From: Rehaibacterium terrae
GTDB taxonomy: Bacteria > Pseudomonadota > Gammaproteobacteria > Xanthomonadales > Xanthomonadaceae
Length of the DNA stretch: 64,000 bases
NCBI RefSeq assembly: GCF_014202935.1
Contig: NZ_JACHHX010000014.1
Location: forward strand, 18,076-82,075
Reading direction: 5' to 3'
Of the stretch, positions 17,206-28,245 are shown in pieces. The notes below the pieces were generated by a model, which saw only the letters and a program-made list of their open reading frames with translations, was not told the DNA's origin and did not search any database. Position 1 is the stretch's first letter; the number at the start of each line of letters is the position of its first letter. Made by a program: the position numbers and the translations under genes.

Positions 17206-19458
17206 TCAGGGGCGCGGGGCGACGTTGAGGATGCGCGGGGTGACGAAGATCAGCAGCTCGGCCTTCTGGTTGCTGCGGCCTTTGCGCTTGAACAGGTTGC
17301 CGAGCATGGGCACGTCGCCCAGGAACGGCACCTTGCTCACGTCCTCGCGCGACTTGAACTCGTACACACCGCCGATCACCACCGTCTGGCCGCTCTCGAC
17401 CAGCACTGCGGTGTTGACCTCGCGGGTGTTGATCTGCGGCACGTCGCCGATCGAGGTGGACACGAAGCTGGCGATCTCGTCCTTCTTCACGCCCATGTCG
17501 AGGAAGACGCGGCCGTCCTGGGTGATGGTCGGGGTGACCTTCAGCTCCAGCAGCACTTCCTTGAACTGCACGTTCGGGATCGGGATGTTGTTGCCGCCCT
17601 GCTGCGGCGAGATGGTGACGTAGCCGACCTCGTCGCCCTGGCGGATCACCGCCTCGCGCTGGTTGCTGGTGATGATGCGCGGGTTGGAGATGACCTCGCC
17701 GCGGCCCTCGGTCTGCATCGCGGCCAGTTCCAGGTCGAGCAGGTAGCCGGCGTTGAGGATCGAGAAGGCCAGCGCGCCGGCCTGGTTCTGCAGCGGCAGG
17801 TTGACATTGAGGCCGCGGGTGATGCTCGGCGCGGTCAGGACCGGCGGCGGGGCGCCCGGGTTGGTCTGGCGCTCGATCTCCCACTGCCGCAGGCGGTTGG
17901 CGTTCTCGATCGCTGTGCTGACGTCGGAATTGCGGTTGTCTCTATTGGTTTCGAGGTTGCCGCTGAAGTAGGCGTTGTCCTTGTTGCCGCTGATGCCGAA
18001 CCGCGCGCCCAGATCACGGGCGAAGTCATCGGTGGCGATGACGATGCGCGCCTCGATCAGCACCTGGTCGACCGGGCGGTCGAGCAGGGCCACGAGCTGC
18101 TTGACCTCCTCGACCTTCTTGGGAATGTCGATGACCAGCAGGGTATTGGTGCGGCGGTCGAAGCTGACGCTGCCACGCGGCGAGAGGAAGCCGCGTGACA
18201 CGACGCCGGCCGCGCCGCCGGCCGCGCCTCCCTGGGCACTCTTGCTCTCGTCGGTGAGCAGGCTGGCGATGTCCTCGGCGCTGCCGTAGTTCACCGGGAT
18301 GTACTCGGTGATCATCTCGCTGCGCTGCTCGATGGCGATGCGGGCGTCTTCCTTGGCCTGCTCGTAGGCGGCCAGCTCGGCCTGCGGCGCCACCCAGATG
18401 ACGTTACCCTCTTGGCGCTTGTCCAGCGACTTGGCACGCAGGACGATGTCCAGCGCCTGGTCCCAGGGGACGTTGACCAGCCGCAGGGTGACGTTGCCCT
18501 GCACCGAATCGGCGGCCACCACGTTGAGGTTGGACTCCTCGGCGACCAGCTGCAGCACGGTGCGCACCGGGATGTCCTGGAAGTTGAAGGTCACCGGCCG
18601 GCCGGTGTAGCGCTTGACCGGCAGCGCGCCGATGGTGCCGGCCACCGCCTGCGTCTCGCGCACCGGCACCACCTCGACCACGTACTCGTTACCGGTCTGG
18701 TAGGCCAGGGTCTCGAAGGCGCCGCTGGCGTTGACGGTCAGGCGGGTGCCGCCGGCATTGCTGCGCGCGTCGATGGTCTGCACCGGGGTGGCGAAATCGA
18801 CCACGTCCAGGCGTTTGCGAAGATTCTCCGGGATGTGCGCGTTGACCACGTCGATCACCACACGGCCGCCCTCGCTGCGCATGTCGGCCGCGGCGCCCTC
18901 GCCGTCGAAGCTGAGCACGATGCGGCCGGCACCCTCCTCGCTGCGACGGAAATCGATGTTGGCGAGATTGACCGCGGCCGGCGGGCGCTTGGCCGGGTCG
19001 ACCGGGTTGGCCGCGGCAGCGGCGGCGACGGTGCCGGCGCCACCGGCGACCGAAACGATCAGGTTGTTGCCCTCGACGCGGGTCTCGTAGGCGGCGGCGC
19101 GGAACAGGTCGATCACCACGCGGGTGCGGCCACCGGCTTCGACGGCGGACACGGCGCTGGTGGCGCCGCTGCCGATCGTGACGCGGCGCTGGGTGAGCGC
19201 GTTGGCGGTATCGGGCAGGTCGATGGCGATCCGTGGCGGGTCGTCGGTGGTGAAGGCCTGGACCTCGCTCATCGGCCGCGCGAGCTGCAGGACGATGTCG
19301 ACCTTGCCGCCGGCCCCCGCCTGGTAGCGGATGTCCTGCAGGGTGTTCTGCTGCGCCCAGGCCGGCAGGGCCAGCGCGCACAGCCACACTCCGAGGCCGA
19401 CGAGGCGGGCGTAGCGGCCGTGCCGCGCTTGCTGGCGATTGATGTTCATCGCGGTCAT
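17206..19458 (-). CDS. pilQ: Type IV pilus secretin
   Basis: A 750-residue precursor of the outer-membrane secretin through which the type IV pilus exits. Signal peptide ends LPAWAQQ; two AMIN domains (about 35-130 and 165-280) should bind peptidoglycan; STN domain (YTGRPVTFNFQDIPVRTVLQLVAEESNLNVV); secretin N domain with a Gly/Ala-rich insert (AQGGAAGGAAG); secretin domain containing VEVKQLVALLDRPVDQVLIEARIV and VPFLGDVPMLGNLFK. Start ATG 19458 has GGGGGA 7 nt upstream. Last gene of pilMNOPQ, 15 bp after pilP. Confidence 0.95.
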   Translation of the reverse strand: MTAMNINRQQARHGRYARLVGLGVWLCALALPAWAQQNTLQDIRYQAGAGGKVDIVLQLARPMSEVQAFTTDDPPRIAIDLPDTANALTQRRVTIGSGATSAVSAVEAGGRTRVVIDLFRAAAYETRVEGNNLIVSVAGGAGTVAAAAAANPVDPAKRPPAAVNLANIDFRRSEEGAGRIVLSFDGEGAAADMRSEGGRVVIDVVNAHIPENLRKRLDVVDFATPVQTIDARSNAGGTRLTVNASGAFETLAYQTGNEYVVEVVPVRETQAVAGTIGALPVKRYTGRPVTFNFQDIPVRTVLQLVAEESNLNVVAADSVQGNVTLRLVNVPWDQALDIVLRAKSLDKRQEGNVIWVAPQAELAAYEQAKEDARIAIEQRSEMITEYIPVNYGSAEDIASLLTDESKSAQGGAAGGAAGVVSRGFLSPRGSVSFDRRTNTLLVIDIPKKVEEVKQLVALLDRPVDQVLIEARIVIATDDFARDLGARFGISGNKDNAYFSGNLETNRDNRNSDVSTAIENANRLRQWEIERQTNPGAPPPVLTAPSITRGLNVNLPLQNQAGALAFSILNAGYLLDLELAAMQTEGRGEVISNPRIITSNQREAVIRQGDEVGYVTISPQQGGNNIPIPNVQFKEVLLELKVTPTITQDGRVFLDMGVKKDEIASFVSTSIGDVPQINTREVNTAVLVESGQTVVIGGVYEFKSREDVSKVPFLGDVPMLGNLFKRKGRSNQKAELLIFVTPRILNVAPRP

Positions 19459-19473
19459 CGTGCTATCCCCCAA

Positions 19474-20007
19474 TCACTGTTCGTCCAGGGCGATGGAAGC
19501 CCGGCGTTCCTGCCAGCCACCTGCGCCGTCGGGCACCAATTCGACAAGTTCGATGCGGTCTTCGTACACGGCCGTGATGCGGCCGTCGTTCTGCCCCAGG
19601 TAATTCCCGGGCCGGACACGATGCACGACACGGTCCGGCGCCAGCACCAGCGCCCACAACTGCCCGCCGCTGCCGAGCGTGCCGACCATGTCCAGACTGT
19701 CGAGCGGGAAGGTCTCGAGCGTTTCCTTGCGGCGGTCCGGGTCCGGACGCGGCCCCGTGGCGGCGCCGGTGGCGCGATCGCCGACCGGCGGGCTGAACGG
19801 ATCGCGCAGCGCCTGCGCGGCGTATTCGAAGGTCTCGAACTGCTGCATCACCGGCAGCGGATCCAGCGGCGGCGGCGGGCGGTTCTTCACCTCGGCCACC
19901 CAGGCCTCCAGGTCGGCCGTGCCGCGGCCGCAGCCGGCCAGCAGCAACACGCACAGCCCAAGCGGCAGGGCACGGGACAGAGTCATCCTGATCGTGTTCG
20001 CCGTCAT
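19474..20007 (-). CDS. pilP: Type IV pilus inner-membrane alignment lipoprotein
   Basis: A 177-residue lipoprotein with lipobox LAGC (about residues 20-23), a flexible proline-rich linker (NRPPPPLDPLP) with the conserved FEYAAQALRDPF segment, and a C-terminal beta-domain (LDMVGTLGSGGQLWALV, GNYLGQNDGRI). PilP links PilN/PilO to PilQ. ATG 20007 begins 2 bp after the pilO stop. All neighbours are pil genes in canonical order. Confidence 0.94.
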   Translation of the reverse strand: MTANTIRMTLSRALPLGLCVLLLAGCGRGTADLEAWVAEVKNRPPPPLDPLPVMQQFETFEYAAQALRDPFSPPVGDRATGAATGPRPDPDRRKETLETFPLDSLDMVGTLGSGGQLWALVLAPDRVVHRVRPGNYLGQNDGRITAVYEDRIELVELVPDGAGGWQERRASIALDEQ

Positions 20008-20009
20008 GG

Positions 20010-20645
20010 TCACGGACTCCCTGCGGCGCTGCCGGCCGCCTCGTCGTCGTCGAGGTAGCGGTAGGTCTTGACGGTGCCTTCCAGCACCAGCGGGCCGCTG
20101 GAGGTGATGCCGCGGCCTTCGCGCGGCCGCAGCGAGATGTCGTGCATGGTCATGATGACCACGCGCGGCAGCGAGGCCACCCCGCTGACGAAGGCGCCGA
20201 ACTGGTGGTAGGTGCCGATCATGCGCAGCGCGATCGGTTTTTCGGCGTAGAACTCCTTCGGCACCTCGGGCAGCGGCTGGAACAACTCGTTGCTGATGCC
20301 GCTGGCCAGCGCGGTCTGGGAGATGTCGACGATCAGGTCGGGCATCTCGGTCTTGCTCGGCAGCTGGCGCAGCAGCTGCAGCAGCATGGTCTCCATCTGC
20401 GCCAGCTGCTGCTTGAGCGGCTCGAGGTTGGACGCGCGGCCCTGCTTGGTTTCGAACTCGGCGCGCAGGTTCTGCTCCTGCCGTTCCAATGACTCCAGCT
20501 GGGTGCGGCGGTCGGCGACGAACAGGAACCAGGCCAGCCCGACGATGACCAAGGCGACGATGCCGCAGAAGGCCAGCTTCAGGCCGGTCGGCCAGGCGCC
20601 GGCGTTGTTGAAGTCGAGATTGCGCAGGTCGACCTTCTTGCTCAT
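20010..20645 (-). CDS. pilO: Type IV pilus inner-membrane protein PilO
   Basis: A 211-residue bitopic protein: short cytoplasmic N-terminus with the conserved LRNLDFNNAGAWP, one transmembrane helix (about 22-42), a periplasmic coiled coil (45-100) and a ferredoxin-like C-terminal domain with FVSGVASLPRVV. It forms heterodimers with PilN in the alignment subcomplex. The start codon overlaps the pilN stop as ATGA (20642-20645). Confidence 0.94.
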   Translation of the reverse strand: MSKKVDLRNLDFNNAGAWPTGLKLAFCGIVALVIVGLAWFLFVADRRTQLESLERQEQNLRAEFETKQGRASNLEPLKQQLAQMETMLLQLLRQLPSKTEMPDLIVDISQTALASGISNELFQPLPEVPKEFYAEKPIALRMIGTYHQFGAFVSGVASLPRVVIMTMHDISLRPREGRGITSSGPLVLEGTVKTYRYLDDDEAAGSAAGSP

Positions 20646-21231
20646 TGCGCACCTCCGGCAGTCGCGGCCGTCCCCTCGCCCTCGGCCGGTTTGGGCGTGG
20701 TCATGGTCACCCGCAGTGTGAAGACGTAGGGCAGGGCCCTGTCGCCGTCGCGCGCCTCGATGATCGACAGGTCCGGGTTGGTCATCCAGCCCGAAGCCTC
20801 GATGTTGCGCATGTACGAGCTGACTCTCGCGTTCGACTGCACGCGGCCGTCGATGGTGAGCAGGTTGCCGGTCTGCTTGATCGAGGTCAGCTGCACGCCA
20901 TCGGGAATGGTCCGCACCAGCTCGTCGAACAGGTGCACCATCTGCGAGCGGTTGGCCTGCAGCTGTTCGATGACCTCCTTGCGCGCCAGCAGGCGGGCGC
21001 GCTTGCGGTCGAGCTCCTCGATCTCCTTGATCTGCTGGTCGACCATGCGGATCTGCTGCTGCAGATAGGCGTTGCGCGCGTTCTGGCCGTCGATCTGGCC
21101 GCCGTAGTAGGCGACGATGAACCAGGACAGCGCCAGCGCACCGACGGCGGCCGCGCCGAGCATGGCGTAGAACTCTTTCTGGCGCTGCTTGCGGCGCTCG
21201 GCCCGCCAGGGCAGGAGATTGATTCTGGCCA

Positions 21232-21232
<1 letters not shown>
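20642..21232 (-). CDS. pilN: Type IV pilus inner-membrane protein PilN
   Basis: A 196-residue bitopic protein beginning MARINLLPWR, the PilN motif that binds PilM in the cytoplasm. One membrane helix (about 22-40), a coiled coil rich in Gln/Glu/Arg (45-90) and a ferredoxin-like periplasmic domain with LTSIKQTGNLLTIDGR. The start shares one base with the pilM stop (TGATG), so translation is coupled. Confidence 0.95.
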
Positions 21233-22314
<1,082 letters not shown>

Positions 22315-22322
22315 TTACGCGC

Positions 22323-22369
22323 GATTACTGCGTAATCACATTAAATACCGGTCATGACCGGTATGGCAA
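22323..22369 (-). promoter_or_regulatory. pilM promoter with a 20-bp palindrome filling the -35/-10 spacer
   Basis: On the minus strand TTGCCA (22369-22364) and TTTAAT (22345-22340) are 18 bp apart. The perfect palindrome ATACCGGTCATGACCGGTAT occupies 22345-22364, exactly the spacer. A second dyad, GATTAC-TGC-GTAATC (22323-22337), follows the -10. The surrounding DNA is visibly AT-richer than average. No other strong signal was found in the rest of the 249-bp pilM-ponA gap, apart from TATACT at 22496-22501 as a possible ponA -10. Confidence 0.6.
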
Positions 22370-22539
22370 CCGTCGCGCAGAATGTCCCCTGTTGACGGAT
22401 CCTCGGGCGCGTCGGTCCCCAGCCGAGCATACGCAATCCATCGTGGCGCCCGGCCTCGCGATATCGGCGATATCCGGCCGAAGGCATGACCGTTCTATAC
22501 TCTTCGCACCCTGTTCTGTAAACCGCCGGATCCCCACGG

Positions 22540-25020
22540 ATGACCCGAACTGTTCGCCTGCTGCGGTGGGCCCTGGTCCTGCTGCTGCTGCTGGCTGTGC
22601 TCGGGCTCGCGGCGGTCGGCACGGCCTACTACCTGATCGCCCCGCGCCTGCCCGACGTGCAGACCCTGCGCGACGTCGAGCTGCAGGTACCGCTGTCGGT
22701 CTACACCCGCGATGGCCGCCTGATCGCCCAGTTCGGCGAGACCCGCCGCTACCCGGTGCGGATCGAGGAGGTTCCCGAGCGGGTCAAGCAGGCCGTGCTG
22801 GCGATCGAGGACGCCCGTTTCTACGAGCACCCGGGCATCGACTGGCGCGGCATCGCCCGCGCGATCTGGCTGCTGGCGACCACCGACGACCGCCGGGTGC
22901 CGGGCGGCAGCACCATCACCCAGCAGGTGGCCCGGCAGTTCTTCCTCAGCTCGGAGTACTCGTACACCCGCAAGCTGACCGAGATCTTCCTGGCGCTGAA
23001 GATGGAGCGCGAGCTGAGCAAGGACGAGATCCTCGGGCTGTACCTGAACAAGAGCTTCTTCGGCAACCGCGCCTACGGCATCGCCGCCGCGGCCGAGTTC
23101 TACTACGGCAAGCGGCTCGACGAGCTGAGCATCGCCGAGGCCGCCACCCTGGCCGCGATCCCCAAGTTCCCCTCCAGCGGCAACCCGATCGTCAACCCGC
23201 AGCGTGCGCTGATCCGGCGCAATTACGTGATCGAGCGGATGCACGAGGTCGGCTACATCACTGCCGACGAAATGCACGCGGCCCTGGCCGAACCCCTCGG
23301 TGCCGAACCGCACGAGCCGCCGATCGAGGTCGAGGCGCCCTATGTGGCCGAGATGGTCCGCCAGTGGATGGTCGAGCGCTACGGCGCCGACGCCCTCACC
23401 CACGGCTACCGCGCCTACACCACCATCGAAGGGCATGGGCAGGAAGCCGCCAACCGGGGCGTCCGCACCGCCCTGCTCGACTATGACCGCCGCCACGGCT
23501 GGCGTGGCGCCGAGGCGCACTGGGAGATCCCCGACGACGCCGACCTCGCCGCCCTGCAGCGGCGCGTGCGCGGCGTTTCGACCATCGCCGGGCTGCTGCC
23601 GGCGCTGGTACTGTCCGCCGACCGCGACGCGGCCCGCCTGCTGCTCGGCAACGGCGAGACGGTGGAGCTGCCGCTGGAACGGATGCGTTGGGCGCGCCCC
23701 TACATCGACGCCAATCGCCGCGGTCCGGCCCCGACCCGCGCCAGCGACGTGCTGACCCGCGGTGACCTGGTGCGCCTGCAGCCCGACAGCGAGAACGACG
23801 GCTACCGGCTGGCGCAGATCCCCAAGGCCCAGGCTGCGTTCGTCGCGCTCGATCCGGAGGACGGCGCGATCCGCGCCCTGGTCGGCGGCTTCAGCTTCGC
23901 CATCAACAAGTTCAACCGCGCCACCCAGGCGCAGCGGCAGCCCGGATCGAGCTTCAAGCCGTTCGTGTATGCGGCGGCATTCGAGCGCGGCTTCACGCCG
24001 GCCTCGATCGTGCTGGATGCCCCGGTGATCTTCCGCGACCGCGCCGGCAACACCTGGACACCGCAGAACGACAACCAGACCTTCGCCGGCCCGATGCGCC
24101 TGCGCGAGGCCATGGTCACCTCGCGCAACCTGGTCTCGGTGCGGCTGCTCGACGCCATCGGCGTGAGCTATGCCCATCGCTACATCCAGGGCTTCGGTTT
24201 CGCGCCGCAGAGCCTGCCGGAGAACCTGTCGATGTCGCTGGGCACCAGCTCGATCCCGCCGCTCGCGCTGGCGCGTGGCTATGCCGTGTTCCACAACGGC
24301 GGCTTTCTGGTGGAGCCCTACGTCGTCGAGCGTGTCGAAAACCGCGAGGGTGTGACCATCGCCCGCGAGTACCCGCTGCGCGCCTGCCGCCAGTGCCCCG
24401 AGCGGCTGCGGGTCGAGGCCCGCGGCGGCGGTTCCGCCGACGGCTTCGACCTCGGCCCGGCGATGGCGCCGACCTCGGACCCGGCCGCCGCCGGAGCCGG
24501 CGAGCCGGTCGGCCCGCCGGAATACCTGCTGGCCCCGCGCGCCATCGACGAGCGCACCGCCTACCTGGTGCAGTCGCTGCTGCGCGACGTGGTCCGCCGC
24601 GGCACCGGCCGCAACGCCCTCGCCCTCGGTCGCAGCGACCTCGGCGGCAAGACCGGCTCGACCAACGAGCACCGCGACGCCTGGTTCGCCGGCTTCGGCG
24701 GCCCGCTGGTGGCGGCGGCCTGGGTCGGCATGGACGATTTCACCACCTTGGGCAATGGCGAGTTCGGCGCCCGCGCGGCACTGCCGATCTGGACCGAGTT
24801 CATGCGCGCCGCGCTCGCCGACGAGCCCGAAAACGACTTCGCCCTGCCCAATGGCATCGTCACCGCCTGGATCGATCCGGAGACCGGCTGGCTGGCCCAG
24901 CCCGGCACACCCGGCGCGCTCACCGAATTCTTCAAGCTCGAGGACATCGCGCGGCTGGAGCAGCGCAACACGGCGCGCGAGATGCGCGTCGCCGAGGACG
25001 AGGCATTCGACATCTTCTGA
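22540..25020 (+). CDS. mrcA: Penicillin-binding protein 1A (bifunctional transglycosylase/transpeptidase)
   Basis: An 826-residue class A PBP polymerising and cross-linking peptidoglycan. Order: cytoplasmic tail and transmembrane helix (about 8-33); GT51 domain with catalytic glutamate in EDARFYEHPG (E90) and GGSTITQQ (122-129); an OB-like domain with RRGPAPTRASDVLTRGDLV; the transpeptidase with S470-S-F-K473, S528-R-N530 and K704-T-G. A Pro/Gly/Ala-rich insert (about 640-660) precedes the KTG part. Divergent from pilMNOPQ, the usual gammaproteobacterial arrangement. C-terminus acidic and unconserved. Confidence 0.95.
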   Translation: MTRTVRLLRWALVLLLLLAVLGLAAVGTAYYLIAPRLPDVQTLRDVELQVPLSVYTRDGRLIAQFGETRRYPVRIEEVPERVKQAVLAIEDARFYEHPGIDWRGIARAIWLLATTDDRRVPGGSTITQQVARQFFLSSEYSYTRKLTEIFLALKMERELSKDEILGLYLNKSFFGNRAYGIAAAAEFYYGKRLDELSIAEAATLAAIPKFPSSGNPIVNPQRALIRRNYVIERMHEVGYITADEMHAALAEPLGAEPHEPPIEVEAPYVAEMVRQWMVERYGADALTHGYRAYTTIEGHGQEAANRGVRTALLDYDRRHGWRGAEAHWEIPDDADLAALQRRVRGVSTIAGLLPALVLSADRDAARLLLGNGETVELPLERMRWARPYIDANRRGPAPTRASDVLTRGDLVRLQPDSENDGYRLAQIPKAQAAFVALDPEDGAIRALVGGFSFAINKFNRATQAQRQPGSSFKPFVYAAAFERGFTPASIVLDAPVIFRDRAGNTWTPQNDNQTFAGPMRLREAMVTSRNLVSVRLLDAIGVSYAHRYIQGFGFAPQSLPENLSMSLGTSSIPPLALARGYAVFHNGGFLVEPYVVERVENREGVTIAREYPLRACRQCPERLRVEARGGGSADGFDLGPAMAPTSDPAAAGAGEPVGPPEYLLAPRAIDERTAYLVQSLLRDVVRRGTGRNALALGRSDLGGKTGSTNEHRDAWFAGFGGPLVAAAWVGMDDFTTLGNGEFGARAALPIWTEFMRAALADEPENDFALPNGIVTAWIDPETGWLAQPGTPGALTEFFKLEDIARLEQRNTAREMRVAEDEAFDIF

Positions 25021-25122
25021 GGGGCGAGCCGGGAACCGGGGGGCGGCGGATTTTCGATTTCGTGCCGGAGACCGTACATTGAAGGGGCCGGGCCTGCCCG
25101 GCGCCTCCACGAGGGCCGCGAC

Positions 25123-25770
25123 ATGCGCCACGCCCAGCGCCACGCCCAGACCCGTGCCCGCGAACGCCGCCAGCGCCTGGCCATCGAGGCCGCACGGCTG
25201 ATGATCGAAAGCGGCATCCGCGACTTCCATCGCGCCAAGCTCAAGGCCGCGCAGCGTCTGGGCATCCACGACGACGAGTCGCTCCCGCGCAACAGCGAGA
25301 TCGAGCAGGCGCTGCGCGAACATCAGCGGCTGTTCCTCGGCGAGGCCCAGGCCACGCTGCTGCACGACCGGCGCCAGGCCGCGCTGCGGGCGATGGTCTT
25401 CTTCGAGCGCTTCCAGCCGCGCCTGGTCGGGCCGGTACTGCAGGGCACCGCGGACCGGCACTCGGCGGTCTGCCTGCACCTGTACACCGACGACGCCGAG
25501 GCCGTGCCGCGCTTTCTGCTCGAACACCGGATTCCCGTCGAAACGCAGACACGCCGGCTGCGGCTGGACCGCGAGCGCAGCGCCGAATTCCCGGTGTACG
25601 TGTTCAGCGCCGAGGACACGCCCTTCGACCTGACCGTGCTGCCGCTGGACGCGCTCCGCCAGGCCCCGCTCGACCGGATCGACGACCGGCCGATGCGTCG
25701 CGCCGGCATCGAGGCGGTACGGCGACTGCTGGTGGCCGAGGAGATTGCCGGCTTCGAGGCCGCAGACTAG
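25123..25770 (+). CDS. Conserved hypothetical protein, 215 aa
   Basis: I do not recognise a named domain. It is soluble, Arg-rich, with an N-terminal helical part (ARERRQRLAIEAARLMIESGIRDF, LPRNSEIEQALREHQRLF) followed by an alpha/beta half (MVFFERFQPRLVGPVLQGTA, VCLHLYTDDAEAVPRFLLE, FPVYVFSAEDTPFDLTVLP). The pattern RLVGPVLxGTA followed by LHLYTDDAEAV looks like the core of a nucleotidyltransferase-like or small alpha/beta fold, but catalytic residues cannot be assigned. Start ATG 25123 has CGAGGG upstream. Lies 102 bp after ponA; its stop TAG overlaps, tail to tail, the TAG of the next gene on the other strand. Confidence 0.75.
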   Translation: MRHAQRHAQTRARERRQRLAIEAARLMIESGIRDFHRAKLKAAQRLGIHDDESLPRNSEIEQALREHQRLFLGEAQATLLHDRRQAALRAMVFFERFQPRLVGPVLQGTADRHSAVCLHLYTDDAEAVPRFLLEHRIPVETQTRRLRLDRERSAEFPVYVFSAEDTPFDLTVLPLDALRQAPLDRIDDRPMRRAGIEAVRRLLVAEEIAGFEAAD

Positions 25771-26327
25771 CCCGCCGCCGACCTGCTCGTGCCGGCCAGC
25801 CCGAACACGTTCAGCTCGATCGCCACGAAGGCGATCAGCCACAACGCCGCATCCCAGGCGTCCAGCCACTCACCCTGCCACAACCAGGCCAGTGCGAACG
25901 CCGCCAGCAGCGCATACAGCCCGAGCGTCGCACCGCGGCGCAGCCGATGGAATCGGCGGAAGCCGGCATCGACCCGCAGCTCGGACTCCAGCGCGACCAC
26001 CACGCCCAGCCAGGCGCAGGCATTGGCGAAGTCCAGCCACTCGCCGTCAAGGCTGTAACTGACGCAGGCCCAGATCACCGCGAGGGTCGCGCACAGACGC
26101 AGGCCATGGGCGAACCGGCGCTGGCCGTCGCCCATCGACCAGCCCCCGGTTTCCCACTCGAACAGCAGCAAGAGCACCACCCAGGCCGCGGTATCGACCG
26201 TCTCGGCCAGGGTGCCGTGCAGCGAATACAGCAGGACGTTCGCCGCCAGCAGTGCGTACACACACCACTTGAAACCGGCGAAGGCGCGTTGCGCCCACGC
26301 CGGCGGTGGCGACGTCGCCGCACCCAT
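25767..26327 (-). CDS. Predicted integral membrane protein, 186 aa
   Basis: Unrecognised. Five hydrophobic segments are visible (about 18-38, 45-57, 78-93, 100-112 and 135-175), rich in Trp and Ala, with the motifs WVVLLLLFEWETG and GVVVALESELRVD, which put an acidic pair at the end of each of two helices, suggesting an internally repeated half. Located 12 bp downstream of gltA on the same strand, probably co-transcribed with it; the functional link is unclear. Confidence 0.75.
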   Translation of the reverse strand: MGAATSPPPAWAQRAFAGFKWCVYALLAANVLLYSLHGTLAETVDTAAWVVLLLLFEWETGGWSMGDGQRRFAHGLRLCATLAVIWACVSYSLDGEWLDFANACAWLGVVVALESELRVDAGFRRFHRLRRGATLGLYALLAAFALAWLWQGEWLDAWDAALWLIAFVAIELNVFGLAGTSRSAAG

Positions 26328-26339
26328 TGTCGCGATGGA

Positions 26340-27638
<1,299 letters not shown>

Positions 27639-27852
27639 GGGCGGTCTCCTTGAAAGGGGGTCTGCGGGGGAGGATGAGCGGCCACCGACAGGGCGGCGCT
27701 CGATGCCGGGGAATTCGGCGCTGGCCCGTGCGCTCAGGCCCAAGCCATCGTGCGATTATCGCACAGCCCCACATGCCCCGACAGCCGCGACGCGGCCGTC
27801 CCGCCGACGCCGATCGAGCCGGAGCCACCGGATCCGGGCTGCGCCCAAAGCA

Positions 27853-27880
27853 CGAAGCCCCGCTCGTGAGCGGGGCTTCG
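27853..27880 (-). terminator. Terminator downstream of rpmE2
   Basis: CGAAGCCCCGCTC / GAGCGGGGCTTCG, a 12-13-bp perfect stem with a 2-4-nt loop, 37 bp beyond the L31 stop. On the minus strand it is followed by TGCTTTGGG. The rest of the 278-bp gltA-rpmE2 gap shows no gene. Confidence 0.8.
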
Positions 27881-27916
27881 AGGACACCGGCCGGCCCGGC
27901 GAAGGACGCGCGGCGA

Positions 27917-28159
27917 TTACTTGGCGTAACGCTTGCGGAAGCGGTCGACGCGGCCGCTGGTGTCGACGATCTTCTGCTTGCCCGTGTAGAACGGGTGCGA
28001 CTGGGACGAGATTTCCACCTTGATCAGGGGATACTCGTTGCCGTCCTCCCACTTGATCGTCTCCTTGCTGGTCAGCGTGGAGCGGGTGAGGAACGCGAAG
28101 TCGCAGGACACGTCCTGGAACACGACTTCCTGATACTTCGGGTGAATATCGGCCTTCAT
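27917..28159 (-). CDS. rpmE2: 50S ribosomal protein L31 type B (zinc-independent)
   Basis: 80 residues: [21 protein letters not shown], then [24 protein letters not shown]. The HPFYTGKQ core identifies L31. The zinc-ribbon CxxC pair of type A L31 is missing (a single Cys at 19), so this is the zinc-independent paralogue that in many bacteria replaces the zinc form under zinc limitation. Monocistronic by context, with its own terminator. I see no clear Zur box upstream, and whether a type A copy exists cannot be told from this window. Confidence 0.95.
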   Translation of the reverse strand: MKADIHPKYQEVVFQDVSCDFAFLTRSTLTSKETIKWEDGNEYPLIKVEISSQSHPFYTGKQKIVDTSGRVDRFRKRYAK

Positions 28160-28245
28160 GGGGAAAGTCCGCTGGGAGTCTCGGGGAAAAGACGGCTATG
28201 TTAACTTCCGCTCAGCCAGGAATGCAAGTCAGACCCAGAGGCCGC

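Noticed and set aside
18412..20058. 548-residue plus-strand frame
   Set aside because: Antisense to pilQ and pilP, rich in His/Asp/Gly/Ala with no domain; pilQ and pilP are unequivocal.
22495..25869. 1124-residue open frame on the minus strand
   Set aside because: It lies antisense to ponA and the following gene; composition (Ala/Arg/Gly/His runs, no domain) is that of a GC-rich shadow frame, while the plus strand encodes a complete PBP1A with all motifs.
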